Shown here in pieces: positions 1 through 6,434 of a stretch of 7,712 nucleotides of DNA; the first letter of the stretch is position 1; the number at the start of each line of letters is the position of its first letter. The stretch covers positions 1 to 7,712 of the forward strand of contig JALURZ010000258.1 of NCBI GenBank assembly GCA_027058735.1, read 5' to 3'. The notes under the pieces are model-generated. The model was not told where the DNA came from and made no database searches. It saw only the letters and a program-made list of their open reading frames with translations. The DNA is from Hyphomicrobiales bacterium (GTDB lineage Bacteria; Pseudomonadota; Alphaproteobacteria; Rhizobiales; JALURZ01). Both the position numbers and the translations under genes were made by a program.

Positions 1-486
1 GGCACCGGCCAGGCGCTGGTAGTCGCCATCGGCCACGCCCATGCCGGGTTCCGCCACCTGGACATAGTGAAGCCGCACCACCGGGTCGATGGCAATATCG
101 CGTACTTCCGCGCGCTTGCGGACCACTTGGCGGTGGAGCTGGCTTTCGGCGGGCACATCGACCACCAGATCGCCCGCAAGCCGGGCGTGACACGACAGTC
201 TGCGGCCCGCCGCAAGGCCGCGGCGCGCATTGAAGCGCTGCTCGGGCTCACTGATCGGCTCCACATGACCGGGCCTGCTGGTGATGCCGTGCTTGGCGAA
301 CTCGCCATCCGCGATCACCACCTGGCAGCGCCCGCAAATCCCGCGCCCGCCGCATACCGAATCGATATCCACTCCAAGCGCGCGCGCGCAGGCCAGCAGC
401 GGCGTGCCAACGGCGAACCGGCCCTTCTTGCCCGACGGCATGAAGGCCACGAGAGGGTCGCTGGTGTCCGCCGGAGCGGTGGTCAT
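1..486 (-). CDS. RACE/RamA-type corrinoid activation protein (2Fe-2S + DUF4445/ASKHA), N-terminal part
   Basis: The frame is open from an ATG at 486 to the left edge, giving the first 162 residues; the C-terminal remainder lies outside. A ferredoxin-like 2Fe-2S domain fills roughly residues 12-112, with C45, C51 and C54 in SVCGGRGICGRCQV (CX5CX2C) and a distal C99 in RRLSCHARLAGDLVVDVP. This layout and the following ESQLHRQVVRK stretch match the large RamA/RACo family proteins, which carry an ATP-binding ASKHA-like domain farther on and reduce inactive Co(II) corrinoid to Co(I). It is the sixth gene of the operon, 17 nt after the methyltransferase stop, with a GGGGA Shine-Dalgarno-like run 10 nt before the ATG. 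Being downstream of a corrinoid protein supports a reactivase role in the cytoplasm. The ATPase portion cannot be checked here. Family identity is confident; function is inferred from family and context. Confidence 0.88.
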   Translation of the reverse strand, partial: MTTAPADTSDPLVAFMPSGKKGRFAVGTPLLACARALGVDIDSVCGGRGICGRCQVVIADGEFAKHGITSRPGHVEPISEPEQRFNARRGLAAGRRLSCHARLAGDLVVDVPAESQLHRQVVRKRAEVRDIAIDPVVRLHYVQVAEPGMGVADGDYQRLAGA

Positions 487-503
487 ATCACGTTGGTCCC
501 CGA

Positions 504-1409
504 TCAGGCCGAACGCCGCCGCCGCCCGCCGCGCCGCCCGCCACGGCCCTGCTCGCCGTCCCCTGCCGGCTCGCGATAAGCCCTGATCCAGGCCTTGCAG
601 TTGGGATCATGGCCCATCACCACATCCGCCCCCCGCACCGCCGCCATTTCCGGGCCGTGCAGCGGATTGGTGATCGCCGAGGTCATGCCGGCACCTATGG
701 CCATGGACAGGAAGGCCGCGTTCATATGGTGACGGTTGGGCAGGCCGAAGCTCACATTCGAGGCGCCGCAGGTGGTGTTCACCTTGAGTTCCTCGCGCAG
801 CCGGCGGATCAGGTTGAGGGCGGATGTGCCGGCCGAATCCATCGCGCCCACCGGCATGATCAGGGGATCAACGACGACATCCTCGCGGCCGATGCCATGA
901 TCGGCGGCGCGCTCGACGATCTTCCTGGCAACTTTGAAGCGTTCATCGGGGTCTTGCGAAATGCCGGTTTCGTCGTTGGAAATGGCGACCACCGCCGCGC
1001 CGTGCCTGGCAACCAGCGGCAGCACGCGCTCCAGCACCTCCTCCTCGCCGGTAACCGAATTGACCAATGCCTTGCCCTGATAGACCGCAAGACCGGCCTC
1101 CAACGCCTCGACGATGGAACTGTCGATCGACAGGGGCACATCGCTCAGGCTTTGCACGAGTTGAATGCACTCCGCCAGAATGCGCGGCTCGTCGGCCATC
1201 GGTATTCCGGCATTGACATCCAGCATATGCGCTCCGGCCTTGACCTGGGCGAGCGCGTCCGCTTCGACGCGGCTGTAGTCGCCCTCCTTCATTTCGGCCG
1301 CCAGCAGCTTGCGGCCCGTGGGATTGATGCGCTCGCCGATGACGACGAAGGGCTCATCAAAACCGATGACGACCTCCTTGCTGGCCGAACTGAGAACGGT
1401 GCGGGTCAT
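504..1409 (-). CDS. Methyltetrahydrofolate:corrinoid protein methyltransferase (pterin-binding/DHPS-like fold)
   Basis: 301 residues. The protein follows the pterin-binding TIM-barrel pattern of AcsE/MtgA/MetH-type folate methyltransferases: GERINPTGRK (25-34), LDVNAG (63-68), PLSIDSS (92-98), NSVTGEE (117-123), VDPLIMPVGA (180-189) and TTCGASNVSFGLP (212-224), whose Asn 218 corresponds to the pterin-contacting Asn of the family. Family members move a methyl group between a corrinoid and tetrahydrofolate; in this operon the expected direction is methyl-Co(III) to THF, giving methyl-THF. A true dihydropteroate synthase is less likely because neighbours are corrinoid and one-carbon genes rather than folate-synthesis genes. 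The ATG lies 7 nt after the MetF stop, preceded by AGGA 10 nt upstream. Oddity: after the domain, residues 289-299 form an Arg/Gly tail with seven arginines, not part of the catalytic fold. Confidence 0.9.
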   Translation of the reverse strand: MTRTVLSSASKEVVIGFDEPFVVIGERINPTGRKLLAAEMKEGDYSRVEADALAQVKAGAHMLDVNAGIPMADEPRILAECIQLVQSLSDVPLSIDSSIVEALEAGLAVYQGKALVNSVTGEEEVLERVLPLVARHGAAVVAISNDETGISQDPDERFKVARKIVERAADHGIGREDVVVDPLIMPVGAMDSAGTSALNLIRRLREELKVNTTCGASNVSFGLPNRHHMNAAFLSMAIGAGMTSAITNPLHGPEMAAVRGADVVMGHDPNCKAWIRAYREPAGDGEQGRGGRRGGRRRRSA

Positions 1410-1416
1410 GAATGGT

Positions 1417-2493
1417 TCATCCTGTGTGCGGTGAGTGGGTTTGGGCTGATTGGGCGCGCTCGAGTATCCGCTGCGTTTCGGCGGCGGCCTCGATCACGGC
1501 GGCGTCTCCCGGTCTGGGCTCCGGCTTCCAGGGCCTGCGTCCCTTGAGAACGCCGGACTTGGCGACGATTTCCGCCACCAGTTCTTCCTGACGATAGGCC
1601 ATGACGTGCACTCCCGATACCCCAGGCATCTCCTTGACCTGCTGCATCGTTTCAATGCAGATATTCGCGCCCTCGCGGCTTTGGTCGCGTGCCCCCTCGA
1701 GGCGCTCGATGATCGCATCGGGTATGTGAATGCCCGGCACATTTGTGCGGATCCAGCGCGCCGCGCGCGCGGAGGCCAGCGGACCCACCCCGACCAGAAT
1801 GAAACAGCGCTCATCGAGGCCCAGATCGCGCACCCGCGCCATATAGGTTTCGAGCATCGCGACATCGAAGCAATACTGGCTCTGGACGAACTGCGCGCCG
1901 GCCTCGATCTTCTTTTTCAGCCGCAACGGGCGAAAATCATGGGGCGGCGCGAACGGATTGATGGCGGCGCCCAGAAACAGCCGCGGCGGCTCGGTGATGG
2001 GGCGCCCGGACATGAACCGGCCCTCATCGCGCATTGTCGCGATTGCGGCGAGAAGCGACATGCAGTCGAAATCGAACACCGCCTTGGCGCCCGGCTGGTC
2101 CCCGGCCTGGACCCCGTCGCCGGTGAGGCACAGAATATTGGCGACCCCCATGGCGGCGGCCCCCAGCACATCGCCCTGGATGGCGATCCGGTTGCGGTCG
2201 CGGCAACTGATCTGCATCACCGGCGCATAGCCGACCCGGGTCAGCAGCGCGCAGATGCCGACACTCGACATATGGCAATTGGCGCCGGACCCGTCCGTCG
2301 CGTTAATGGCATCGACCCAGCCATCGAACACCGCACCGCGCTCATAGACCTTGTTGGGATCGGCCGAATCGGGCGGATTCAATTCAGCCGTGACCGCGAA
2401 TTCGCCGCGCCGCAGGACTCGCTCCAGCCGGCCGGCGGACGAATGGCCCTCGGGCACGAAGCTGAAATCCTCCGGATCGAACGCCTCTGGCAT
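1417..2493 (-). CDS. metF: Methylenetetrahydrofolate reductase, MetF family
   Basis: 358 residues, longer than the roughly 300-residue E. coli type because of N- and C-terminal extensions. Family landmarks: AELNPP (36-41), with E37 at the place of the catalytic Glu; QISCRDRNR (94-102); ILCLTGD (120-126), part of the FAD site; KKKIEAGAQFVQSQYCFD (193-210); and GVHVMAY (294-300). The enzyme interconverts 5,10-methylene-THF and 5-methyl-THF. Here, next to a corrinoid demethylation set, oxidation of methyl-THF is the likely direction, but that is inference. The frame stays open upstream to 2919, but that part is only an out-of-frame shadow of the upstream gene. The ATG at 2493 fits because it overlaps the upstream stop as TGATG and starts the conserved protein. 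There is no strong Shine-Dalgarno in front, so reinitiation after the upstream stop is likely. Confidence 0.92.
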   Translation of the reverse strand: MPEAFDPEDFSFVPEGHSSAGRLERVLRRGEFAVTAELNPPDSADPNKVYERGAVFDGWVDAINATDGSGANCHMSSVGICALLTRVGYAPVMQISCRDRNRIAIQGDVLGAAAMGVANILCLTGDGVQAGDQPGAKAVFDFDCMSLLAAIATMRDEGRFMSGRPITEPPRLFLGAAINPFAPPHDFRPLRLKKKIEAGAQFVQSQYCFDVAMLETYMARVRDLGLDERCFILVGVGPLASARAARWIRTNVPGIHIPDAIIERLEGARDQSREGANICIETMQQVKEMPGVSGVHVMAYRQEELVAEIVAKSGVLKGRRPWKPEPRPGDAAVIEAAAETQRILERAQSAQTHSPHTG

Positions 2494-3047
2494 CAGACCG
2501 GCCCGCCCGAAGAGGCTTTTGCCGCGGCGCTCATGGCGGTGGCGCGCAGCCAGGCGGAACTGCCGCGCAGGCTCTGGTCGAGCGCCGGCTGCACGCGGAG
2601 AATGGCATCCCCGTCGCGCATCGCGCGGCTGCCCTTCCACGCTTCCACCCAGACACAAGGCATGTCCGGTTCGACTTCGCAATGACCATTGGCGCGCACC
2701 CCGCCGCACGGCCCGTTGCGCAAAGACTTGGGGCAATTCATGGGGCAGGACATGCCGGTATCGGAAAGCACGCACTGGCCGCACATGCGGCAATCGAACA
2801 GCACGCCCTTGACGCGCTTCTCGACGGCCAGAACCGGGCGTTCGACGCGCTGGTAGCCGATGCGCGCAAACAGCCCGTGCAACTTCAACAGGACACCGGC
2901 AAAGCGCCGATAAAGCCACTCCAGCGCGCGCGCATGGCGCACCGACCAGGCCCGCACCGTAAAGCGCAGGCTGCCCCTGCGCACTGGGCTGGTGCCCGCG
3001 GGCCGGTAAGTCAGGGATGATTTCTTCCTAAGCCTCTTGAAGGACAT
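2493..3047 (-). CDS. Cysteine-rich MetV-like protein (methylene-THF reductase C-terminal domain family)
   Basis: 184 residues. The N-terminal third is basic (SFKRLRKK) and has an amphipathic stretch, WLYRRFAGVLLKLHGLF (44-60). The core holds eight cysteines, C86, C89, C92, C101, C105, C114, C123 and C131, in FDCRMCGQC, SCPMNCPK, GPCGG, GHCE and MPCVWVEAW. This pattern is that of the MTHFR_C family, whose acetogen member MetV pairs with MetF and is thought to carry metal or Fe-S centres feeding electrons to the flavin. It sits directly before metF, sharing 1 nt (TGATG), which supports a MetF-MetV complex. The frame is open to 3260, but the true start is the ATG at 3047, preceded by a perfect AGGAGG with a 9-nt spacer; it overlaps the DUF1638 gene by 20 nt. 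The electron partner is not encoded in the visible window. Confidence 0.82.
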   Translation of the reverse strand: MSFKRLRKKSSLTYRPAGTSPVRRGSLRFTVRAWSVRHARALEWLYRRFAGVLLKLHGLFARIGYQRVERPVLAVEKRVKGVLFDCRMCGQCVLSDTGMSCPMNCPKSLRNGPCGGVRANGHCEVEPDMPCVWVEAWKGSRAMRDGDAILRVQPALDQSLRGSSAWLRATAMSAAAKASSGGPV

Positions 3048-3672
3048 CCACCCTGCCCTCCTCTTGACCAGGTGCTGCGTGCTGGCGCAGAAACTTTTCG
3101 ATACCGCCGATGCCGGTGTGGCGATGCACGAATTCGAGATCGAGCCGGCGCGCGGCCGCTTTGGCCTGCTCAAGCAGGTCGGGATCGTTCGTCTGCGACA
3201 GATAGACGACGCGCTTGTAGTGGGAAAAATAATCGTCGCGCAGGTGCGCGAACCGGTCAAGCCCCAGTCCCTTGATGATCAGCCGGTCGAAAAACCGCAC
3301 CAGATAGTCGGTCAGATAGAGGCTGCCCAGCTCTTCGTCCACCATCGCCTCGAAGCGCGCCGCGCCGGCGTAGAATTCATAGCAATGCGCGCCGGGCATG
3401 CGTTCGACACCTTCGTCTTCGAGAACCTTGTCGAGCAGGCCGCCCGTGCCGCAGTCGCCGAACATGGCGATTATCGCTGCGTATCTGCCGCTTTGTTTCG
3501 CGGCTCTGATCCTGGCGCGCATTTCGCCTGGAATATCCCGGGGCCGGTTGTGAATGTCGGCGGGCAGGCAGGTCAGTTCCATATGCCGCCAGCCATTCAC
3601 TTCAATCGCCCACAGGATTTCGCGCGCAATGGCTCCGCACCCAATCAACAGGACTGGCGCGCGCGCCCTCAT
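3028..3672 (-). CDS. DUF1638 domain protein of the corrinoid methyltransferase operon
   Basis: 214 residues, cytoplasmic, with no signal peptide or membrane segment. It matches the DUF1638 pattern: VLLIGCGAIAREI (7-19), CLPADIHNRP (35-44), MFGDCGTGGLLD (70-81), GAHCYEFYAG (94-103). Cysteines 12, 35, 74 and 97 and histidines 41 and 96 lie inside these motifs and could bind metal or a cofactor, but that is a guess. The biochemical role of the family is not established to my knowledge; members recur beside methylamine/betaine-type corrinoid methyltransferases, so help with corrinoid handling or regulation is a reasonable hypothesis. The ATG at 3672 forms an ATGA overlap (4 nt) with the stop of the corrinoid protein gene, and no clear Shine-Dalgarno precedes it, which points to coupled translation. 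The open frame continues upstream to 3762 but that part overlaps the corrinoid gene and is not family-like. Confidence 0.82.
   Translation of the reverse strand: MRARAPVLLIGCGAIAREILWAIEVNGWRHMELTCLPADIHNRPRDIPGEMRARIRAAKQSGRYAAIIAMFGDCGTGGLLDKVLEDEGVERMPGAHCYEFYAGAARFEAMVDEELGSLYLTDYLVRFFDRLIIKGLGLDRFAHLRDDYFSHYKRVVYLSQTNDPDLLEQAKAAARRLDLEFVHRHTGIGGIEKFLRQHAAPGQEEGRVDVLQEA
3057..3062 (-). promoter_or_regulatory. Strong ribosome binding site of the MetV-like gene
   Basis: A perfect AGGAGG on the minus strand stands 9 nt before the ATG at 3047 and lies inside the 3' end of the DUF1638 gene. It fixes the start of the cysteine-rich protein and gives it the clearest Shine-Dalgarno in the operon. 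Confidence 0.75.
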
Positions 3673-4421
3673 TGCGCCGCCAGTTCGGCGGCCGCGGCCG
3701 ATCCCTGGCGCTTGGCCATGAACCCCTTGGCGATCTCCACAGCCACCGCCGCATCCCGGCAATAGGCATCGGCGCCGACATTCTCGGCGAATTCCTCATT
3801 GAGCGGCGCGCCGCCGACCAGCACGATATAGTCGTGACGCAGCCCCTTGTCCTTGAGCGCCTCAACGACGACCTTCATGTAGGGCATGGTGGTGGTGAGC
3901 AGCGCCGACATGCCGAGAATGTCCGGCTGGTGTTCTTCGAGCGCGGCCAGATAGGCGTCCACATCGTTGTTGATGCCGATATCGATGACCTCGAATCCGG
4001 CCCCTTCCATCATCATGCCGACAAGGTTCTTGCCGATGTCGTGGATATCGCCCTTGACGGTACCGATCACGATCTTGCCCATGCGCGGCGCGCCGGATTC
4101 AGCCAGCAGCGGGCGCAGGATCGCCATGCCCGCCTTCATCGCATTGGCCGACTGCAGGACTTCGGGCACGAACAGGATGCCATCGCGAAAATCGATGCCG
4201 ACAATGCGCATACCCTCCACCAGAGCGTCGGTGAGAACCTTGTAGGCTTCCCAGCCGCGCTCAAGCAGGATGTTCACGCCCTCGATAATTTCGTCGGCCA
4301 GCCCGTCATAGAGATCGTCGTGCATCTGAATGAGAAGATCGCCATCGTCCAGTTCCGACAGGACCACGTCGCCTTCATCTTCGGGCGGGCTTTCGTTGGC
4401 CGGGCTTTCGTTATCTGCCAT
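3669..4421 (-). CDS. Corrinoid (B12-binding) methyltransferase carrier protein, MtgC/MttC type
   Basis: 250 residues, first gene of the minus-strand operon. An N-terminal helical cap domain (about 27-110; DGLADEIIEGVNILLERG, FVPEVLQSANAMKAGM) is followed by a Rossmann-like cobalamin domain (about 113-238) with the signature GDIHDIGKNLV, in which H127 is the lower axial cobalt ligand (DxHxxG), then SALLTTTMP (172-180) and VGGAPLNEEFA (202-212). It carries the methyl group between the MttB-like enzyme and the folate methyltransferase. The ATG at 4421 is preceded only by a weak GAGAG run; the frame stays open to 4646, but the extra residues are not family-like. Oddity: the first 54 residues contain no Lys or Arg, and residues 3-28 hold eleven Asp/Glu, an unusually acidic leader absent from the minimal domain. 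A GTG slightly upstream is an alternative start. Confidence 0.92.
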   Translation of the reverse strand: MADNESPANESPPEDEGDVVLSELDDGDLLIQMHDDLYDGLADEIIEGVNILLERGWEAYKVLTDALVEGMRIVGIDFRDGILFVPEVLQSANAMKAGMAILRPLLAESGAPRMGKIVIGTVKGDIHDIGKNLVGMMMEGAGFEVIDIGINNDVDAYLAALEEHQPDILGMSALLTTTMPYMKVVVEALKDKGLRHDYIVLVGGAPLNEEFAENVGADAYCRDAAVAVEIAKGFMAKRQGSAAAAELAAQ

Positions 4422-4697
4422 CGCTCTCGCTCTCACAACTCCATGGGACCGGGCCGCGCGCGAGCGGCAGACGCCTGTGCCCGTTCCACATAGCACGACA
4501 CCGCGCAACACCACGAACAGGTTCCGATTCTGGCGGCATTTTCGCGGCTGTGGGACGACAAAAGCGAACTCAAATATGCAAAAACGACACTTCACCCGGA
4601 TTCGAGCGCCATTATTGCCGGTAAGTGATTGAAATACTGTTTGCAATGGGAATGTCGCTGCCAGCGTGGCGGATGCCGTTCCCGCGCTTTATCACCC

Positions 4698-4714
4698 CCT
4701 GGATTGCTGCCAGG
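4698..4714 (+). other. Small hairpin in the mttB-like gene leader
   Basis: CCTGG at 4698-4702 pairs with CCAGG at 4710-4714 around a 7-nt loop. It is short and could be chance, but it is the first of three hairpins in 90 nt in front of the start codon. Confidence 0.3.
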
Positions 4715-4730
4715 ATGAGCGAATTGCCGT

Positions 4731-4757
4731 TTCCGGCTCCACGCGCGGGAGCCGGGA
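4731..4757 (+). other. Strong hairpin in the mttB-like gene leader
   Basis: CCGGCTCC (4733-4740) pairs perfectly with GGAGCCGG (4748-4755) around a 7-nt loop; a T-G wobble and a T-A pair extend the stem to ten pairs (4731-4757). It lies 48 nt before the ATG at 4806. No T-run follows on either strand, so a classical intrinsic terminator is unlikely; an mRNA leader structure or a regulator-binding palindrome fits better. Confidence 0.5.
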
Positions 4758-4767
4758 TGCGACCTGA

Positions 4768-4787
4768 CGCCGGCGCCCATGCCGGTG
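4768..4787 (+). other. Second leader hairpin close to the ribosome binding site
   Basis: CCGGC (4770-4774) pairs with GCCGG (4781-4785), extended by G4769-T4786 wobble and C4768-G4787, with a 6-nt loop. It ends 6 nt before the GGAG Shine-Dalgarno, close enough to affect ribosome access. Its function is unknown. Confidence 0.4.
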
Positions 4788-4793
4788 CATAGC

Positions 4794-4797
4794 GGAG
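4794..4797 (+). promoter_or_regulatory. Ribosome binding site deciding the mttB-like start
   Basis: GGAG lies 8 nt before the ATG at 4806. The frame also has an ATG at 4779, but that one falls inside the leader hairpin loop and has no Shine-Dalgarno, so 4806 is preferred. Confidence 0.7.
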
Positions 4798-4805
4798 ATG
4801 AGTTC

Positions 4806-6368
4806 ATGAGCGATCCAACACCGGCATCATCGCGGTCCGGGCGCGCCCGGCGCGGCGGCGCACGGCGCGCGCGCCAGCAGCAGCGCGAACCGGGTGCTGC
4901 GGAGATCATCGCCGGGATCACCCGCAAGATACCGACCTATGAAATTCTCGACGAAGCGGGGCTGGTGGCGCTCGAAGAGGCCGCCGACACGATTCTCAAG
5001 GATGTCGGGATCGAGTTCCGCGGAGACCCGGAAGTGCTCGATATCTGGCGCGAGGCGGGCGCGGATGTGAAAGACGAGCGGGTCCGGTTCGAGCCGGGCA
5101 TGGCGCGCGCGATCATCCAGAAGTCAGCGCCCGCGACATTCACGCAATATGCGAGAAACCCCGCCCGCAATGTCGAAATTGGCGGCAAAACGACAGTGTT
5201 CGCGCCGGCTTACGGCTCGCCGTTCGTGCGCGACAATGCCGGCGGCAGGCGCTATGCGAATATTGAGGATTTCCAGAATTTCGTGAAGCTCGCCTATCAG
5301 ATTCCCTGGCTGCATCACTCCGGCGGCACGATCTGCGAGCCGGTGGACATCCCCGTCAACAAACGTCATCTCGACATGGTCTATGCGCATCTGCGCTATT
5401 CCGACAAACCGTTCATGGGCTCGGTCACGGCCGGCGAGCGGGCCGCCGACACGGTCGAAATGGCCAGGCTCGTCTTCGGCGCGGAATTCCTCGACAAGCA
5501 TTGCTGTGTCTTGAGCCTCATCAATGTCAATTCACCGCTGGTTTATGACGCTACCATGCTGGCGGCGCTCAAGACTTATGCGCGCGCCAATCAGGGTCTG
5601 ATCATAACGCCGTTCATTCTCGGCGGCGCCATGGGCCCGGTGACGGTGGGCGCCAGCGTTGCCCAGGTGCTGGCCGAAGCCATGGCCGGCATCGCGCTGG
5701 TCCAGCTTATCCGCCCCGGCGCGCCCTGCATTCTGGGGGCCTTTGTCAGTTCGATGTCGCTGCGTTCAGGCGCGCCCACCTTCGGCATGCCGGAACCGGC
5801 GCTTGCCTATCTGGCCATCGGTCAGATCGCGCGCAGACTCGGTCTGCCCTTGCGCGCGGGCGGCAGCCTGACGTCGTCCAAGCTCGCCGATGCGCAGGCC
5901 GCCTATGAAAGCGCCAACACGCTGTTACCGACTATGCTGGCGGGCGTGAATTTTGTCCTGCATGGCGCCGGCTGGCTCGAAGGCGGTCTGGTCATGGGCT
6001 ATGAAAAATTCCTGCTCGACGCCGACCAGCTTGGCATGATGCATATAATGGCGGCCAATATCGATCTCAGCGATAACGGTCTGGCGCTCGATGCGTTCCG
6101 CGAAGTGGGGCCGGGCAACCACTTTCTGGGCTGCGCCCACACGATGGCGAATTACGAAACGGCCTATTACAATGCCGATACGTCCGACAGTAATTCAGTG
6201 GAACAATGGGAGGAGGAAGGCGCTCAGGACGCCAACACCCGCGCAGGCATCGCGGTCCAGGAATTGCTCAAGGCCTACCAGCCACCCGAGATCGACCCGG
6301 CCATCGACGAAAGCCTCAAGGCCTTCATGAACAAACGGAAATCGTCCATGGAGGACATGTGGTACTAG
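4806..6368 (+). CDS. MttB-superfamily (trimethylamine/betaine type) corrinoid methyltransferase, non-pyrrolysine
   Basis: 520 residues. The catalytic barrel spans about 30-510, with family stretches such as GSPFVRDNAGGRRYANIEDF (137-156), PFILGGAMGPVTVGASVAQV (269-288), SGAPTFGMPEPALAYL (321-336), AGGSLTSSKLADAQAAYES (351-369) and NHFLGCAHTMANYETAYYN (438-456). The superfamily moves a methyl group from a methylated amine to a corrinoid protein. Methanogen MttB needs pyrrolysine at an in-frame amber codon; here the frame is amber-free up to its own TAG stop, placing it in the non-Pyl group that includes glycine betaine:corrinoid methyltransferase MtgB. Substrate is unproven: glycine betaine, carnitine, proline betaine or another quaternary amine are all possible. 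It is divergent from, and probably partners with, the corrinoid operon. Residues 10-27 form an arginine-rich leader (eight Arg in 18) before the domain. No clear terminator follows. Confidence 0.9.
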   Translation: MSDPTPASSRSGRARRGGARRARQQQREPGAAEIIAGITRKIPTYEILDEAGLVALEEAADTILKDVGIEFRGDPEVLDIWREAGADVKDERVRFEPGMARAIIQKSAPATFTQYARNPARNVEIGGKTTVFAPAYGSPFVRDNAGGRRYANIEDFQNFVKLAYQIPWLHHSGGTICEPVDIPVNKRHLDMVYAHLRYSDKPFMGSVTAGERAADTVEMARLVFGAEFLDKHCCVLSLINVNSPLVYDATMLAALKTYARANQGLIITPFILGGAMGPVTVGASVAQVLAEAMAGIALVQLIRPGAPCILGAFVSSMSLRSGAPTFGMPEPALAYLAIGQIARRLGLPLRAGGSLTSSKLADAQAAYESANTLLPTMLAGVNFVLHGAGWLEGGLVMGYEKFLLDADQLGMMHIMAANIDLSDNGLALDAFREVGPGNHFLGCAHTMANYETAYYNADTSDSNSVEQWEEEGAQDANTRAGIAVQELLKAYQPPEIDPAIDESLKAFMNKRKSSMEDMWY

Positions 6369-6430
6369 ATGCGATGTTTCAACAGGTTGTCCATTCGGCC
6401 CTTTCCGAGGAGATTGGAGTTATCAAATCA
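6369..6430. other. Short spacer after the mttB-like gene
   Basis: A 62-nt stretch between the stop codon and the presumed left edge of the IS5 remnant. Only a weak 4-bp stem (TCGG/CCGA near 6396-6408) is present and no T-run follows, so I do not call a terminator. Confidence 0.4.
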
Positions 6431-6434
6431 GGGT

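Larger units (their letters stand above)
4422..4805. promoter_or_regulatory. Divergent intergenic control region between the corrinoid operon and the mttB-like gene
   Basis: 384 nt without a convincing gene; open frames crossing it are extensions or shadows of the flanking genes. It must contain the promoters for both transcription units. The middle part (about 4560-4650) is visibly more AT-rich than the rest and is the likeliest place for them; TTGCCG at 4615-4620 could be a -35 for the plus-strand gene, but no well-spaced -10 accompanies it, so I do not call a promoter. The right-hand half carries several hairpins described separately. I see no cobalamin riboswitch B12 box and no recognisable operator palindrome. 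Confidence 0.6.

Noticed and set aside
67..586. Plus-strand open frames at the left edge
   Set aside because: The minus strand encodes a clear 2Fe-2S/RACE protein here; the plus frames are its shadows.
609..1547. 312-codon plus-strand open frame opposite the folate methyltransferase
   Set aside because: Antisense shadow with His/Gln/Arg-rich composition and no recognisable domain; the minus-strand gene has full family motifs.
1450..2685. 411-codon plus-strand open frame opposite metF and the MetV-like gene
   Set aside because: It is antisense to two clearly conserved genes, shows no family motifs, and such long antisense frames are expected in GC-rich coding DNA.
3037..4493. Two plus-strand open frames of 242 and 273 codons opposite DUF1638 and the corrinoid gene
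   Set aside because: Shadows of conserved minus-strand genes; no motifs and no ribosome binding sites.
4660..4760. Possible SAH or cobalamin riboswitch in the leader
   Set aside because: A GAGCG...TTGC-like stretch is present, but the order of pairings and conserved bases does not fit the SAH riboswitch, and no B12 box is seen.
6366..6368. TAG stop of the mttB-like gene as a possible pyrrolysine codon
   Set aside because: The protein is already full length for the family, and readthrough would add only about 33 unrelated codons.
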